From: Gamsiella multidivaricata
Lineage: Eukaryota; Mortierellomycota; Mortierellomycetes; Mortierellales; Mortierellaceae
DNA length: 64,000 bases
Direction: 5' to 3'
Assembly: GCF_025024155.1 (NCBI RefSeq)
Contig: NW_026251772.1
Span: 159,873-223,872 of the forward strand
Shown: positions 24,273 through 36,271 of the stretch, piece by piece
Layout: every line of letters begins with the position of its first letter
How positions within the stretch are numbered: the first letter of the stretch is position 1
Notes under the pieces: model-generated
Told to the model about the DNA's origin: nothing
The model's database searches: none
The model's input: only the letters and a program-made list of their open reading frames with translations
Program-made: the position numbers and the translations under genes

Positions 24273-25438
24273 ATGTCCTTCGCAGAAAAGCAGCTTGCCA
24301 AATTTGGATGGAAGAATGGTGATGGTCTCGGAAAGAACAGGGACGGAATCAAGAAGAGCATCTCTGTCGTCAAAAAGAATGACACCAAGGGTGTAAGTTA
24401 CTGGTATCACTTCAGTTTTCTCGGACATTGACACAAATGGAGACCATGAAAAGCATCGTGGCAACTAATTGAATATCACATCCAATTGATATCTTTCAAT
24501 TACAGTTGGGTGGCAAGCTGGACAAGTGGGATTTTGCCTGGTGGGATCATGTCTTCAATAAGTCAGCATCCAACATTCAAGTGAACAAGGACGAGTCTGG
24601 TGAAGTCAAGGTCGAGAAGCAAGGAGCATCAGGCATTCAGGTCTCTCGTATGGGCATCATCTCGACATCAAGGCCTGCAGGGCCTTCTCAAGCTACGCTG
24701 TCTTTGCCAGAAACCCCTTCACCGACCATGGGCAGCATGACCCCTCGGGACGAATACGCGGACGACGATGAGAAGCCAGCCCCAATTGCAAAATCGGGAC
24801 CTTCGTGGCTGTTTGGCTTCGTCAAGGCGTCTGCTAGTAGTGCAGCAGCTGAAGATGCAAAGAGGAGAAATCAGGATTTCACGGGCAGTGCTAACAGCTT
24901 CGTGGCCAGAGCAGGCGAATACGACGCTCTGAAGGCAGCGGAGGCTGACGAATATAAAGACTATACGATCAAGGTGACCGACAAGGAGCTGTTTGCGGCC
25001 TGTGAGGGCAGAACGGCCAGGAAGGGCGCGAGAGGTGAGCAGCCTGGGAAGATTGGGCGAGTCATGAAGGAGCTGCTGCTGGACAATGGCTCTACAAAGG
25101 CCATGAGCATTTCGAGTTCGGAGGAAAAGAAAGAAAAGAAGGTCAAGTCGGTCAAGAAGGAGGCCAAGGAGAAGAAGACGAAAAAAGAGAAGAAAACGAA
25201 GAAGGATAAGGCATTGAAGAAGGAGAAGAAGGACAAAAAGGACAAGAAGATCAAGGAGAAGAAGGAAAAGAAAGAGAAGGACAAAAACGACAAGAAAGAA
25301 AAGAAAGCCGATGTCATGGAGAAGAAGAGCAAGAAGGAGAAGAAGGATAAAGGAGAGGAGAAACTCCCTAAGAAGCGCAGCGCTGAAGACGATGAATCGC
25401 GATCCGCAAAAAAGTCTAGAAAGTCCAAGGATGTGTAA
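24273..25438 (+). CDS. G-patch nucleolar protein (GPATCH4/PINX1-like)
   Basis: Exons 24273-24392 and 24506-25438 (350 residues). The G-patch is at the extreme N-terminus: EKQLAKFGWKNGDGLGKNRD, then GIKKSISVVKKNDTKG, followed across the splice by LGGKLDKWDFAWWDHVFNKS. A G-patch at residues 5-50 and the WWDHVFN element are features of GPATCH4-type proteins, which activate DEAH helicases in nucleolar RNA processing. The middle (WLFGFVKASAS, LFAACEGRTARKGAR) also fits that family. The last 110 residues are an almost pure Lys/Glu/Asp repeat, a typical nucleolar retention tail. PINX1 is the alternative, but its telomerase-inhibitor segment is not recognised. Confidence 0.85.
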
Positions 25439-25620
25439 CGCCAAGGCCACCTGCATATTCTAGACGTCCATATGCTCGACCATAGACACACAGCCACTGT
25501 ATATTATCATACCAAGCATCTCCAACACGCGAACTTATAATTTGCATTCGCAAAACTACCGTTGTTCATAATTGTTGGCTTTCTTTTTTTATTCCGCGAG
25601 CCTGGTCCTGTATACCAGCA

Positions 25621-27195
25621 TCAAATGGAGAAACTGGAGGAGTCCATGGACAGTTTACAGAGTCTTGAGATCAATCCACCGAGTTGCACCAACGACGTAA
25701 CTCCTTCTAGGATCTTCATATGTGTCAATCCAATTTCCTATGATGGGACAGAACATTCGCAGCATTAGATGCAATTCATGGTGCCACATGATAGTTTGCT
25801 CCGCAAGCATGAAGATCAAGAATATTGCTCCTACCTTGATATAGTCCAGCTTCATATATTCTGGCATACCGTCGTAAAACTTAACGACCCTGAATAGGGT
25901 CGTGATAATGTCCACTGCACTGTATCCTTGTCGCCAGAGTTGATGAATCCCTTGGAGCGCATTGTCCACGTTTACCTGGAGACAACTTGCAATAATGGCG
26001 TTCACTACGACTGGGTGAGGTTGATCACAGACCTTGAAGACGTTCTCATCATTTACGTATCCAAATCCTGACCAAGTTGACTGTAGGTTGTTGATCGCCT
26101 GACGCATATCGCCTTCGGCAGTGAAAATAAGCGCCTCAAGTCCCTCTGCGCTGTATTTCACCTAGAACAATATATTATTGATGATCATTAGGATGCGCAT
26201 CATTACAGTTGCGTCGCGAAACTAATTTTGTTGCACAAAGAGATGCTTACATTCTCTGCCTCACAGACTTCCCGCAGACGCTGTAGAACTTGCCTATCCG
26301 TCAGCTTCGTGTATCGAAGCATCGCGCATCGGCTCTGAATGGGTTCAATGATTTTGCTAGATTGGTTGCATGCCAGGGCGAATCGTGTTGTGTTCGAGTA
26401 AATCTCCATCGTGCGGCGAAGTGCCTGTTGTGCTCCTGCGGTCATACTATCAGCTTCGTCCAGAATGATGATCTTGTGTCTTCCGGGTGGGAGGGTGACC
26501 TTTTTTTGTGCAAAAGTCTTGATCTTGTTTCGAACAACATCGATTCCACTGTAATTTGCAAGTAAGCATGCGCGTGAGAACATATGGGAAGTTAACGGCA
26601 CTTTTAATGACATTGGCACTGATCCTGCTACACTACTCTTACCGATCGTCCGAGGCATTCAGTTCCAAAACGCCTTCTTTGAATGCAGGGCCAAGTAATT
26701 CGTGAGCCAGGCACAGCACGCTTGTAGTCTTTCCGATACCCGGTGAACCCTACATATCATTTCAAAATATATTCGGTATCAACTCACTGAAGATCCCAAT
26801 TAAAATTCATGTCCCACGATTCCACTTGCTTGTCATAACTGCAGCTCGCGTAGACTACCCAGTCCAAAGAACATACTGAGATGATCATATGTGGCATGTT
26901 TCCTTTGTTGGCGATCAATTGAAGACGTTCGACAGTCTCCTCATTGCCCACGATAGCCTTGAGTAGTTGCGGCCGGTACTTCTCAACCCTGTAAACGCAT
27001 GGTGTATAAACAGGCGTTCTTTGCTTAGTGTCGCACTCTTTTTTTTTTTTTTTTTTGTTGGTGTGTTCAGGTCAAATCAAAGCTGGCCAACACCGTTTAC
27101 CATGGCAGCTCGTAAGAATCGACATTTCCCTTGAACTGTGCGTTGGTATTGATGACCTGCGCTGCGGAGGTGGCGGTTGCACTGCTGCTAGTCAT
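25621..27195 (-). CDS. RFC2: Replication factor C subunit (human RFC2 / yeast Rfc4 type)
   Basis: Six exons: 27195-27101, 26988-26877, 26749-26643, 26548-26251, 26161-25835 and 25737-25621 (351 residues, the usual size). It is a subunit of the clamp loader that opens PCNA at primer junctions. RFC boxes are visible in order: [14 protein letters not shown], Walker [35 protein letters not shown], Walker [41 protein letters not shown], and the SRC arginine-finger motif. [17 protein letters not shown] is sensor 2. [18 protein letters not shown] and the C-terminal [20 protein letters not shown] assign it to the RFC2/Rfc4 subtype rather than RFC4 or RFC5. Walker A has GSPGIGKT where GPPGTGKT is usual; the catalytic Lys and Thr remain. 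Divergent from SEC72. Confidence 0.95.
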
Positions 27196-27405
27196 TGTCC
27201 GTGGGTTGGTCGCTGATGAGTGGAAAGCAAAGAAACGCGATAAACTTGATCACCAGAGATCGCCACCATTTTTGTTTGCCGCGTGCATCTCCAACGCCCA
27301 TTAAGGGTTCGATGGCTCCTCCTCCTGCACTTTCCCATCCAGACTACACTCTTTCATCCTCCATCCCTCCTTCATCATCCACAACTGGTTCATCGTCCCC
27401 TCATA
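27196..27405. promoter_or_regulatory. Shared divergent promoter RFC2 / SEC72
   Basis: 210 bp between the two start codons. The stretch includes AAACGCG-like sequence at about 27232-27238, resembling an MluI cell-cycle box core (ACGCG), which would suit the replication gene; this is a single short match and only suggestive. Confidence 0.4.
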
Positions 27406-27996
27406 ATGTCTGTCGACCTCCAGATCTACAACGACAAGGTCGTCTGCGGTCAACACAAGAGCGAGGTGTGCTCAGAATGTAACCAGTCCTTTGCCGAGAT
27501 CAACGACCTTGCCCGCCACCTTAAGTCCACCAACGGTCAAGTGCCTCAACCAGGGGCTGTCCTTCCATTACGTTCGCAGCAGATTGCAAAGATGCGTGAG
27601 GACGGCAACACTCACTTCCGAGCCCAGCGTCATCAGGAGGCCATCACAGCCTATACCAATGCTATCAACATTGCGTTTGATCGCCCTCTCTGGGAGCCGA
27701 CTGGCCTTGCTCGTGAGGAACTGGCCGTCTTGTTGTGCAATCGCTCAGCAGCCTACATCGCCCGCAAGGAATGGGTGAACGCATATGTCGATGCTCAGGG
27801 TGTCATTGAGCTGAAGCGCCCATGGTCCAAAGGCCATTTCCGTCTGGGCAAGGCGCTCTTTGGCATGGGACGCGTTGAGGAGGGCGTTGAGGCCTTGAGA
27901 TTGGGACTGATGTTTGATCCCGAGAGTGCAGAAATCCAGAAGGCTCTTAAGGAGGGCGAGGCCACCTTGGCTGCAGAGGAGGCCAACGATGAGTAG
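27406..27996 (+). CDS. SEC72: Post-translational ER translocation TPR subunit Sec72
   Basis: Single exon, 196 residues (yeast Sec72 has 193). The N-terminal module MSVDLQIYNDKVVCGQHKSE and its CSECNQSF element match fungal Sec72. Residues 62-190 form a TPR domain: IAKMREDGNTHFRAQRHQEA, ITAYTNAINIA, ELAVLLCNRSAAYIARKEWV and FRLGKALFGMGRVEEGVEAL. It is a cytosolic component of the Sec62/63 complex that docks chaperones for post-translational translocation. An in-frame ATG upstream at about 27313 would prepend a low-complexity Pro/Ser segment; the start at 27406 is chosen because conservation begins there. Confidence 0.88.
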   Translation: MSVDLQIYNDKVVCGQHKSEVCSECNQSFAEINDLARHLKSTNGQVPQPGAVLPLRSQQIAKMREDGNTHFRAQRHQEAITAYTNAINIAFDRPLWEPTGLAREELAVLLCNRSAAYIARKEWVNAYVDAQGVIELKRPWSKGHFRLGKALFGMGRVEEGVEALRLGLMFDPESAEIQKALKEGEATLAAEEANDE

Positions 27997-28790
27997 AGCA
28001 ATCGACATGGTCAGGAAAGATCATTTGTATCATATCATAAAATAATAAACCCACTTTTTTTGCAGGCGACGAGGGACGATATAACAAGATAACAATGGCA
28101 ATTGACAGACACGGGGGTTGAGAGATTAGAGAAGATATATCCATGGTTTCCTTCTGGACGAAGCAGGGGATGCTTTGAATTTTGGATAGTCCGATAGCAA
28201 TAGAATATATTCACAGGAGGCCGCCTCAATCGCTCGATGACATGGCAACAATTGAGAGGACACGCATGGGGATTGGATGAGATGCGATCTAGGTGAGCCC
28301 GTTTTTGACATAGTCATTTCCCCTGCACTGGCTGGTTTGTTTTGATGCAGCTGCTGGGTTGGTGGCGACTGCCTTGCCAGGTGCGTGTCGTCTTCTCGTC
28401 TTCTTTTACGCGTAGACCAACAGCATAGCCGCTTTTCCTGCCCAAGCAGACATGCCGTTGGCGGGTCCTCTTTTGACACAGCTTAGCAAAGAGAAGACTG
28501 GCTGGGTGTGTCTAGCCCAGGACGAAACGATAACATTAACGGCGTTGCGTGTTTCTATGTTGCGATCAGTAGGAAGAGGCCATTCCTGTTAGTACAGTAC
28601 ATGACACGGCATCACACGCAAAACAACCAGCACAGAAAAGGATATCAATATCACGATTTCTTTTCTTTTCCCGCCTCTTCTCCGGTCATACTCTCACTTC
28701 TCTTTACTTCTCCTGCGCTCCACATTCCCATCTCGCCTGCTTTGGTATACACATCAACAACATAGATAAACACAGAGAGCTAAAATACCC
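27997..28790. other. Intergenic region, about 0.8 kb
   Basis: 3' flank of SEC72 followed by the pyrimidine-rich 5' flank (28650-28740, rich in TCTC) of the RCC1 gene. No gene seen. Confidence 0.6.
28044..28049 (+). terminator. Polyadenylation signal AATAAA, SEC72
   Basis: Canonical AATAAA 48 bases after the SEC72 stop codon. Confidence 0.6.
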
Positions 28791-31700
28791 ATGCTGCAAG
28801 ACAATCAACAACGGCCAGAGTCTGCCGCCGCGCCGCCTTCGCCTTCTACTCCGAGAACATCCTCTAGCGCCCATGTGCAGATCACCTCTAGTTTCTCGCT
28901 TGGAAGACCTGGTTCGACCCGGACATCATCTAGTCCTAGCCAAAGTCGACTGCCTCAACTTCTGCCCCAACCTACACTCCAACAACTGCAACAAAGACAT
29001 GACCACCGCAAGACTCTTAGCGTGGGTTATACTCCTTTGCAATCTAACTCCGTGCTGCATCGCCAACGCGTCGATGGTGTTGAAATGGAATACGCGAGCA
29101 AAGGCCAAGACACTAGGCTTCTATCGCTCTTTCAAAAGGCCAGATCCCAGACACCGTTCAGTCGTGCAACTCCCGCGAGCTCGCCCTCACTAAGCACTGG
29201 ACGCAGAGTACCTTCACCAAAACACCAATCTCCGGCGACACCGCAATCGCCCTCAAGAATCTGCAGGGGTGTTTTCAGCGAATCTGGTCAACCTATTGAC
29301 TTTGTAGACTCGCGCCAGGAGCTAATCCAGTACTTGAGAGTCAAGGCTGAAGAAACCCGATTGGAGCTACTGGCGCTTGAGCAGCTGGAGCGGGATGTCA
29401 TTGAGCAGGACGATAGAGGCGACAGAGATGACAGAGATGACCGAGACAACATACTACCTCCATTTTTGCTGCAGCCATCATCCATGATCTCGCCGACTGA
29501 CAACATCAATCAGCGCCTTTCCTCTCGATTACCCGTTATCCATCAACGTAACGAGAACTCGAAACTTATGCAACGGGATTGCGTTACTGAATATGACCAC
29601 CGTCAGTCTGTTTCCTTTCAGTATTCCCCAGCGAACCAGCTCTTGCAATATAATCAGCAACCACAGCAGAGGCCTTTTCAGCGATTGTTGATGCAGCCCC
29701 CTGCCAAACCCGCTGTCGGCTCTCAAGTATCGCTCACACAGCCTTTATCGAGAATACAACCGGAACAGGTGTCCAGACGATCGCAAGGCACCATCAACTG
29801 TGCTTTGTCACCCTCTTCGCCCTATTCATCGACCTCACCCCTCATCAGTCCACTGTCTGGCAAAGCTGTGGTGTTAGCCCGGGTCAACACGCAAGCCAGA
29901 TCGGTTGCGGATTCTGCTTTCCTAGAAAGCAAACAACAGTCAAGTCGTGTTAAGGATTGGGGACCAGCTTTGAAAGTCGCTGGTTCTTACAAAGAGTTCG
30001 AAGCGCCCGATGATTATGCCAGCGATGACAGTCTGTCGCAGGCAGACTTTGATGAATATTATGAAGGCATGTGCATATAAAAACTCAACTCATGAAAAAA
30101 TGCTTTTTTGTTTAACACCAAGGATCTTCGTAACTAACCTGTTGCCCACAAATAGACCTTCGAGACGTCACCTTGTCCGAAATGATGCAGAGGCATCTAG
30201 CATTGCTCAGCGATAGTGACGAACTGTACTCTGGTCATTCCTCTAACAACCAAGGTTCAAGGCAGGAGAACGATTCTGAAAGCGAGGATGGCTGGCACCA
30301 AGCAGACATGACATTCACGGACAGGACGTATCACTTCGTGTCCATGCTGGAGCACGATTACGACCATTTGAAGGTAAAGAATCAAGAAGTACCCTCATTA
30401 CTGGCCGAGACCATCCCCGAGAACGACTTTGGGGACATTTCATTCAGGACCTGTGCCGAACTAGAATCCACTGCTCACGGCAACATCTCTTCCAGCATGC
30501 AGGAACGCCATCAACGGTCTTTTCAGCTACCAGCGGTAGCTCCTCAGGAGGGAGCTGTCACGAATGAGTTTTTGAAGTCGCTTCAACCTCAGCCTCTGTC
30601 CCCTGAGAATCAACGATTCACGTTTGGCAATCAACAATCGACATTCGCACCAGCAACAAACACAACCATGGCTAATACGCTGAGCGGTCATCCCTTACCA
30701 CTCCCCGCGTCCATTATCACCACGCGAGGACGCTTCCAGCAGACACCCCAACAGCAACCTAAACTGGACGATCGCACGAGTGCGCAACATCAACCCCGAG
30801 CGGGCCAGGCCGTTTCGTGGTCTCCGTCAACTTCGCTGGGCGCAGCAAAATTTTCATCTCAGTCCTCATTGGCCAGCGCCTCTTGGTCGGATGTTGGAAC
30901 CCCCGACTCAGTTTACTACTCTGCAAGAGAGAATTTAATGGATTCAGTTCAAGCCGAGGGCTCTCCAAAGCCCCCTTCACCGGTGATTGCATCGATGGCA
31001 TTATCTCGGTACCAACCGCTGGACATGATCATCATTCGTCCTGCAAAAGCTGCTGTAAGAAGTCCTACAGATGAAGACTCTCTGTCATGGTCCTCACCGT
31101 CACCTACGTTGTCTATTGAATCCAACCGTTCAACGAGCTCATCCTGGTCCTGGTACTGGCCTTCACCCTCTTATCATTCAAGATCCAACTCTCCTACGCC
31201 ATATTTTTTTGATGAACTGCGAACCAAACATGGTCAGGTGCATTCGAGCAAAAGATTAAAAGCTCGACTGCCGTTCACGCTCCAAAATGCCTCGACGCTC
31301 TCTGAGCGTGCACCGCCTCTCGGAGGCGCCCATATCAAATCCAGAAGCATGTCGTCGCTGATTAAGCACCGGAATGGTTGGCTCGGGTTCCAAGCGTTGG
31401 ATGTCCGGATGGTTGCATCGGGTCGTTGCCACATTGTGGTGGTAACGCGGTCGAACCAAGTATTTTCGTGCTGGGAGAACGACGAGGAAAACAGTAACTA
31501 CGCCAATGATGATAACTCTATGAAAAAGGCGGGCGTAAGCGAAATGGAGGAAACACTAGGCCGGAAGACTAAGGCCCAAATTGACCCTACCTTCCTGCCT
31601 GAACTGGTACAGATTCAGGAGGATGTGGACACACTACCTTTTAAGATTGTGAAGATTGCCTGCTCTGACAGCGCAACGTTTTTGTTGACAGAGAATGGCA

Positions 31701-32866
31701 TTCTGTGGGGATGGGGCTCCTTTAAGGTAAGCAGTATCGCCTTCACTCTTTTTTTATTTCCCTTTCGTCTGTTGTTTTTGCTATGATTCTTATATATGTC
31801 TCGAAATGCATGTATCCTTTTGGCATGCCTTTAGGACGCGGCTGGTCGTAGGGTTGGATTGCTTAGCCAAAAATCGGCTTCCAGGCCAATCCAGATCTGT
31901 TCCCAACAGATTAAGGACATTGTCTGTGGTCGCAACCACATCCTTATCCTGAGTTTCTCGGGTGAAGTCATCTCTTGGGGCGCCAACGATCATGGTCAGC
32001 TCGGTCGGTCCATCTCATCCGTTTCTGGGACATCAACATCACAGGAACAGCAGGACTTCGACCTTTCGCCACACTTCATCGAGACCCTCCCTTGGCGTAT
32101 TGTGGGAATAGGCGCAGGCAAATTGTCTTCATTTGCGTGGGATGAAGAGAAACTATATGGATGGGGGGACAATACATATGGTCAACTCGGCCGTGCCCCT
32201 GCTTCGAACGTGACTACAACACGGATCAAAGAGCAATACCCCAAGGACGCGAGCGCGAAGAGTTGCTCTGAGCAGAAGGTTATTGTAGAGTCTCCCAGGG
32301 AAATCTCGCTCCATTGGAAAGGAAAGTCGATTAGGCAGGTTCAAGGTGGTGAACGTCATACTGTGATTTTAATGATGTCGGGCCTAGTCATTGCTATGGG
32401 GAATGATGACTTTGGTCAGCTCGGCATCGCTTCGCCGCCATCCTCATCCTTATCTTTATCAAGTTTCCCCAATTCGGCTCTTACTCCTGGATCGCCTTGG
32501 CTGAGCGCCAAGGCACCTGCTTGCGAAAAAACCGAGAGTGTGGACTCCACTTTGTCAGACAAGTCGAAGACACGGCTATTTCCTGCGCTGGTGAGGATCG
32601 GTCCTGGTATGAAAGAGATCTGTTGCGGTGACTTTCATACGGTAATATGCAGTGACAGCGGGCAGATGTTTATCTGGGGACTAGGGTACGTTGGAGTCCT
32701 CGCCATCCATAATCTACGCAGCCTTGATGAGACCTTAAGCAAGACTGACATGAGATTTGGCGGAAACAAGGTTTCTGTTGCATCTGTCGTAGAGACGGCT
32801 CGTAAGGTTGTTGCTGTCTCGACCATGCGATCAGGTATCGCAATTGCACTCGTCTCCAGCAACTGA
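28791..32866 (+). CDS. RCC1-repeat (beta-propeller) protein with long disordered N-terminus
   Basis: Exons 28791-30066, 30156-31726 and 31835-32866 (1292 residues). The first intron only keeps frame with a GC donor (GAAG/GCATGT) at 30067; the second is canonical. Residues 1-870 are Ser/Pro/Gln-rich with no recognised domain. The C-terminal 400 residues contain RCC1 repeats: VRMVASGRCHIVVVTRSNQV, KIACSDSATFLLTENGILWG, IVCGRNHILILSFSGEVISW with GANDHGQLGRS, LYGWGDNTYGQLGR, VQGGERHTVILMMSGLVIAM with GNDDFGQLG, and EICCGDFHTVICSDSGQMFI. RCC1-type propellers serve as Ran GEF or as general interaction modules; the degenerate first blades and the long N-terminus argue against a true Ran GEF. Function not assigned. 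Confidence 0.88.
30067..30155 (+). other. GC-AG intron (RCC1 gene intron 1)
   Basis: The upstream frame stops at 30080 and the downstream frame opens after the acceptor ending at 30155. Exon end must be phase 1. The only nearby donor with that phase and a purine context is GC at 30067, giving residues YYE-D-LRDVTLSEMM across the join. The GT at 30071 has the wrong phase and leads to an early stop. Confidence 0.65.
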
Positions 32867-33081
32867 GAGTATGTGTTGCGACATAGAAATAAAAAATACT
32901 CGCAAATGTCCGTTTGCCCTTTTTTCGCATTCGGGCGCAGCTCCAAGGACATTTTGCCCAACAGTCACCAGCAAGCCACGACTCTTTTTTTTTTTTTTTA
33001 AGCAAGTAAACAAACACCCATCAATCCCATCCCTCCTTTTTAGCCCTTCGACACAGACAAATACACCGACATCGCTTCACC

Positions 33082-33820
33082 ATGCCTACCGTTCGAAAGC
33101 GCCGCACCATCAAGACTCCCTCTCGCAAGGTGACCCGCAAGGTTGCTAACAAACACAAGAAGAAGGTCAATGTCATTGGCAACAAGATCATCCGAGACAA
33201 CTGGGACAAGAAGGCCACTCTTCGTCAAAAGTACGCTCCTTCTTCCATCTGTGAACTCTAGAGCCCTGCCGGACCTTGCATCGGTTCACGGCACTTGAAA
33301 GAACTGATCTTTCCTTGCTCACTCGATTTAACCGCTCGAAATCTCTTATCTTTTGTACGATAGCTATGCTCGCTTGGGTCTGCTCCCCTCATTGAACGGC
33401 GTCACAGGAGGCACAGAGATCAAGGATGAGGAGGAACTTGCAGAGAGCGAACAAAAGTCGCTGGAGGAATTGGCAGAATCGCTGACGGAGGAACAGGGAA
33501 TCATCCAGCGTGATGAACACGGCAACATTATCAATGTGATTGTTGGCAAAGCCAAGACCAAGGAGGAGATCGCAGAGATGATGGAGAGGGATATCGAGCC
33601 CGTCAAGGCCAAGACGGACGTTGTGCGTGCACTCGAGGCCCAGGCGGCCAATGTACTCAAGACGGAGAGATATCAGTCCGAGGGCGAGTTGGTCTGGGCG
33701 GCGAAATTGGTGGAGAAATATGGGGACGACTACGAAAAGATGTTCTGGGATCGCAAGTTGAACCCGAACCAGCAGACGGCTGCTCAGCTGAAGAAGAGAA
33801 TCCATGCGCTCTTGGCCTGA
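33082..33820 (+). CDS. NOP16: 60S ribosome biogenesis protein Nop16
   Basis: Exons 33082-33230 and 33364-33820 (201 residues). Nop16 family features are the basic N-terminus MPTVRKRRTIKTPSRKVTRK, NKIIRDNWDKKATLRQNYAR, LGLLPSLNG shortly after, and the C-terminal block SEGELVWAAKLVEKYGDDYE with MFWDRKLNPNQQTAAQLKKR. It is a nucleolar factor that joins late pre-60S particles. The same strand and 215-bp spacing after the RCC1 gene imply its own promoter; a T-run and CCTTTT-rich stretch precedes the ATG. Confidence 0.95.
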
Positions 33821-34370
33821 GGTCGCCTTCCTTTTTCTTTGACGAAATTGCAGTATTACCCCGTTTCGATGCGGCCACCTTTTCAGTTTTCACTTCATGT
33901 ACCATAGACCTCTTTCGTGACATTCGCATATTAAACCGTGGGTATAATAATACCCACTGTGCTCTACAGAATCTACAGACTAGCAATCGCATGCAATGGC
34001 TTGATATAGACAAAGGCGCTCCCTTTGTTCAGAGCACCGATCGGTTCATTCACTGATTGCGAGTGCACAGGTCGTACGGGTTCCTGAAGTCGACGCTCAA
34101 AACACATATCTAAGAAGATACATAGCGAACTACGTGGCCAAAAGGGGGTTTTATGCCTGCAGCTACTGCGCGCAGCAAACAAAGAATAAGGTTGTTGTGG
34201 TCATTTGATCCCTTTATGAGAAACGTTTTTCTCGAATTTACTCCTTCGCCCTCTTTGTCTCCTCCGCTCTTCCCTCCCCCCCCCAAAAAAAAACCTCGCA
34301 CTTTCTTCTTACGCCACTCTACCCTTCGTTCTCTTGACTCGCCTTCGACTGTTGCTGTGTTGAACCAGGC
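33821..34370. other. Intergenic region, about 0.55 kb
   Basis: 3' flank of NOP16, then a C/T-rich stretch (34240-34330) before the ATG15 start, as expected of a promoter and leader. No gene seen. Confidence 0.6.
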
Positions 34371-36271
34371 ATGCTTCGGCAGAGTACTATCGTTCCTTTC
34401 CTTCTACTCACCCTCTTGACCCTAGTGCCTCTGTTCACACTAGCACACCCGTTCTATATACCCTTCTATCGGAAACATTCTTCAGAGGAACACCTACACC
34501 AACCCCAAGAACAAACCCCTCAGCTCCCTTTTCAATCCCATCGTCATCATAATCAGCACTCATTCCAATCCTCGGGACCCGTACAGGAGGAACCGAAGAA
34601 GCATGGCGATTCCCTGGTCGCTGCAGTGGGTCAGGACCGCCCTGACGAAGTCCTAACACTTCGCCACATCCTCCACCACGGTGGACGTCGATACCCAGGA
34701 CTCTTCCGCCGACTGGACCTGTCAGCGGTGGATATCCTTCTCAGCGAGCTCCTGACGGGTGAATCGCTCTCGCATCAGCTGAAGGTCAAGACGACGACGA
34801 CGCTCAAACCCCGTGGCCAGGAATTCAAATCGTTCCGGAGTAAAGGGTTCAGGGCCATGGGACTCTCGGACGATCAATCATTCGGACCAGAATCTTGGAC
34901 AAGAGAATTGGTCGATGCTCCGGATGTGGCGGACAAGGAGACGATTGTTCAGCTGTCAAAGATGAATTACAATTCTTACACGGAGGTCGCTAGCCCTGGA
35001 TGGTACGATCTCGAGGGCAATTGGGGTGTAGTAAGTGCCTGTCCGACTATTTTTGCTTGTGGATGTACGAATATGTCATGCATGTCCTTTTTTTTTTTTT
35101 TTTTTTTTTTTTTTGTTTGGGGCACATCGACTCTTTTTGCCGCCCAATGGACAAAATGGCCCTGACATGTGGTCCAAGATAGAAGGGAATGCAGGAGCAC
35201 AAAAGGGGAAGAAGCTGGTGCTAACTATTTACTTTCACATAAACATTTATCGCCTACTAGAACTCGACTTTTGGATGGGAAGAAGATGGCGTTAGGGGAC
35301 ATGTGTTTTTGTCCAAGGACAACTCAACACTCGTTATCGCCATCAAGGGCACTTCGGCTGCACTCCTTGGCGGCGGAGGCGGCACCGCAGCCCGAGACAA
35401 GGTCAATGTAAGTTATATATATTTATCAAAGGCGTGGAGGGAATGTTTGTTGGGTACTACAAGTTTAAAAGGCTTCAACAGGATCTGATATGACCTCTCG
35501 TGTGTGTGTGTGTGTTTTTTTAATATGTTTGTAGGACAACCTGCTTTTCTCTTGCTGCTGTGCCAAAGTTGATCGGACATGGAAGGGTGTATGCGACTGT
35601 AATACGGGCGGCTACCAGTGCGACCAGACATGCATCGAGAACAGCGTCAATTCCGACGATGTTTACTACAATATGGCCATGGTAAGCAATCAGGCTCTTG
35701 ACCAAAAATAAACACTGATGTACACAGCAAGCAAGCAAACAAACAAGCAGACAACCTTCTTACCGAGTGTAAACCACTATTCAAACCCCCCTAATAGACG
35801 ATTTTGTGGACAGTTCAGGACATGTATCCCAACAGTAACATCTGGCTGACAGGACACAGTTTGGGAGGCGGTATCAGCGCGCTGTTGGGATTGACGTTCG
35901 GAGTACCTACGGTGACGTTTGAGACGCCAGGGGACCGTCTGGCCGCGCAAAGACTGCATCTGCCATCACCTCCTGCGATCAACTGGGATGATTTCCCGCT
36001 ATATCATGTGGGCCACACTGCAGATCCGATCTTTCAGGGTATCTGCAATGGACCGAGGAGTGCCTGCTATTATTCGGGATTTGCACTCGAGAGCAAGTGC
36101 CACACGGGTAGGACATGTGTTTACGATCCCGTGGGCGAAGATAACTGGAGGGTCGACATTCGCACACACCGACTCGCGGATACGATCGAGGGAGTTCTTA
36201 AGGTCAAGAATGTACCGGCTTGTAAACAGGAGGTTGGGTGTGTCGATTGTCAGATGTGGGAGTACTTGTAG
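34371..36271 (+). CDS. ATG15: Vacuolar autophagic-body lipase Atg15
   Basis: Exons 34371-35030, 35261-35407, 35535-35681 and 35798-36271 (475 residues). It is a class 3 lipase that breaks down autophagic bodies and MVB vesicles in the vacuole. The N-terminal hydrophobic segment (STIVPFLLLTLLTLVPLFTL) is the signal anchor that routes Atg15 through the MVB pathway. Family hallmarks are FGWEEDGVRGHVFLSKDNST, IAIKGTS, the Cys-rich DNLLFSCCCAKVDRTWKGVC, the nucleophile motif IWLTGHSLGGGISALLGLTF (Ser about residue 339), and the likely acid and base in GHTADPIFQG and VDIRTHRLAD. Ends 108 bp from the convergent AP-4 gene. Intron 1 carries a 27-T run. Confidence 0.95.
35088..35114. repeat. 27-T homopolymer in ATG15 intron 1
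   Basis: Uninterrupted T run between donor at 35031 and acceptor at 35260. Length is likely to vary between isolates or sequencing methods. Confidence 0.9.

Noticed and set aside
24719..25497. Leu/Phe-rich minus-strand frames resembling membrane proteins
   Set aside because: Reverse complement of the Lys/Glu repeat in the G-patch protein.
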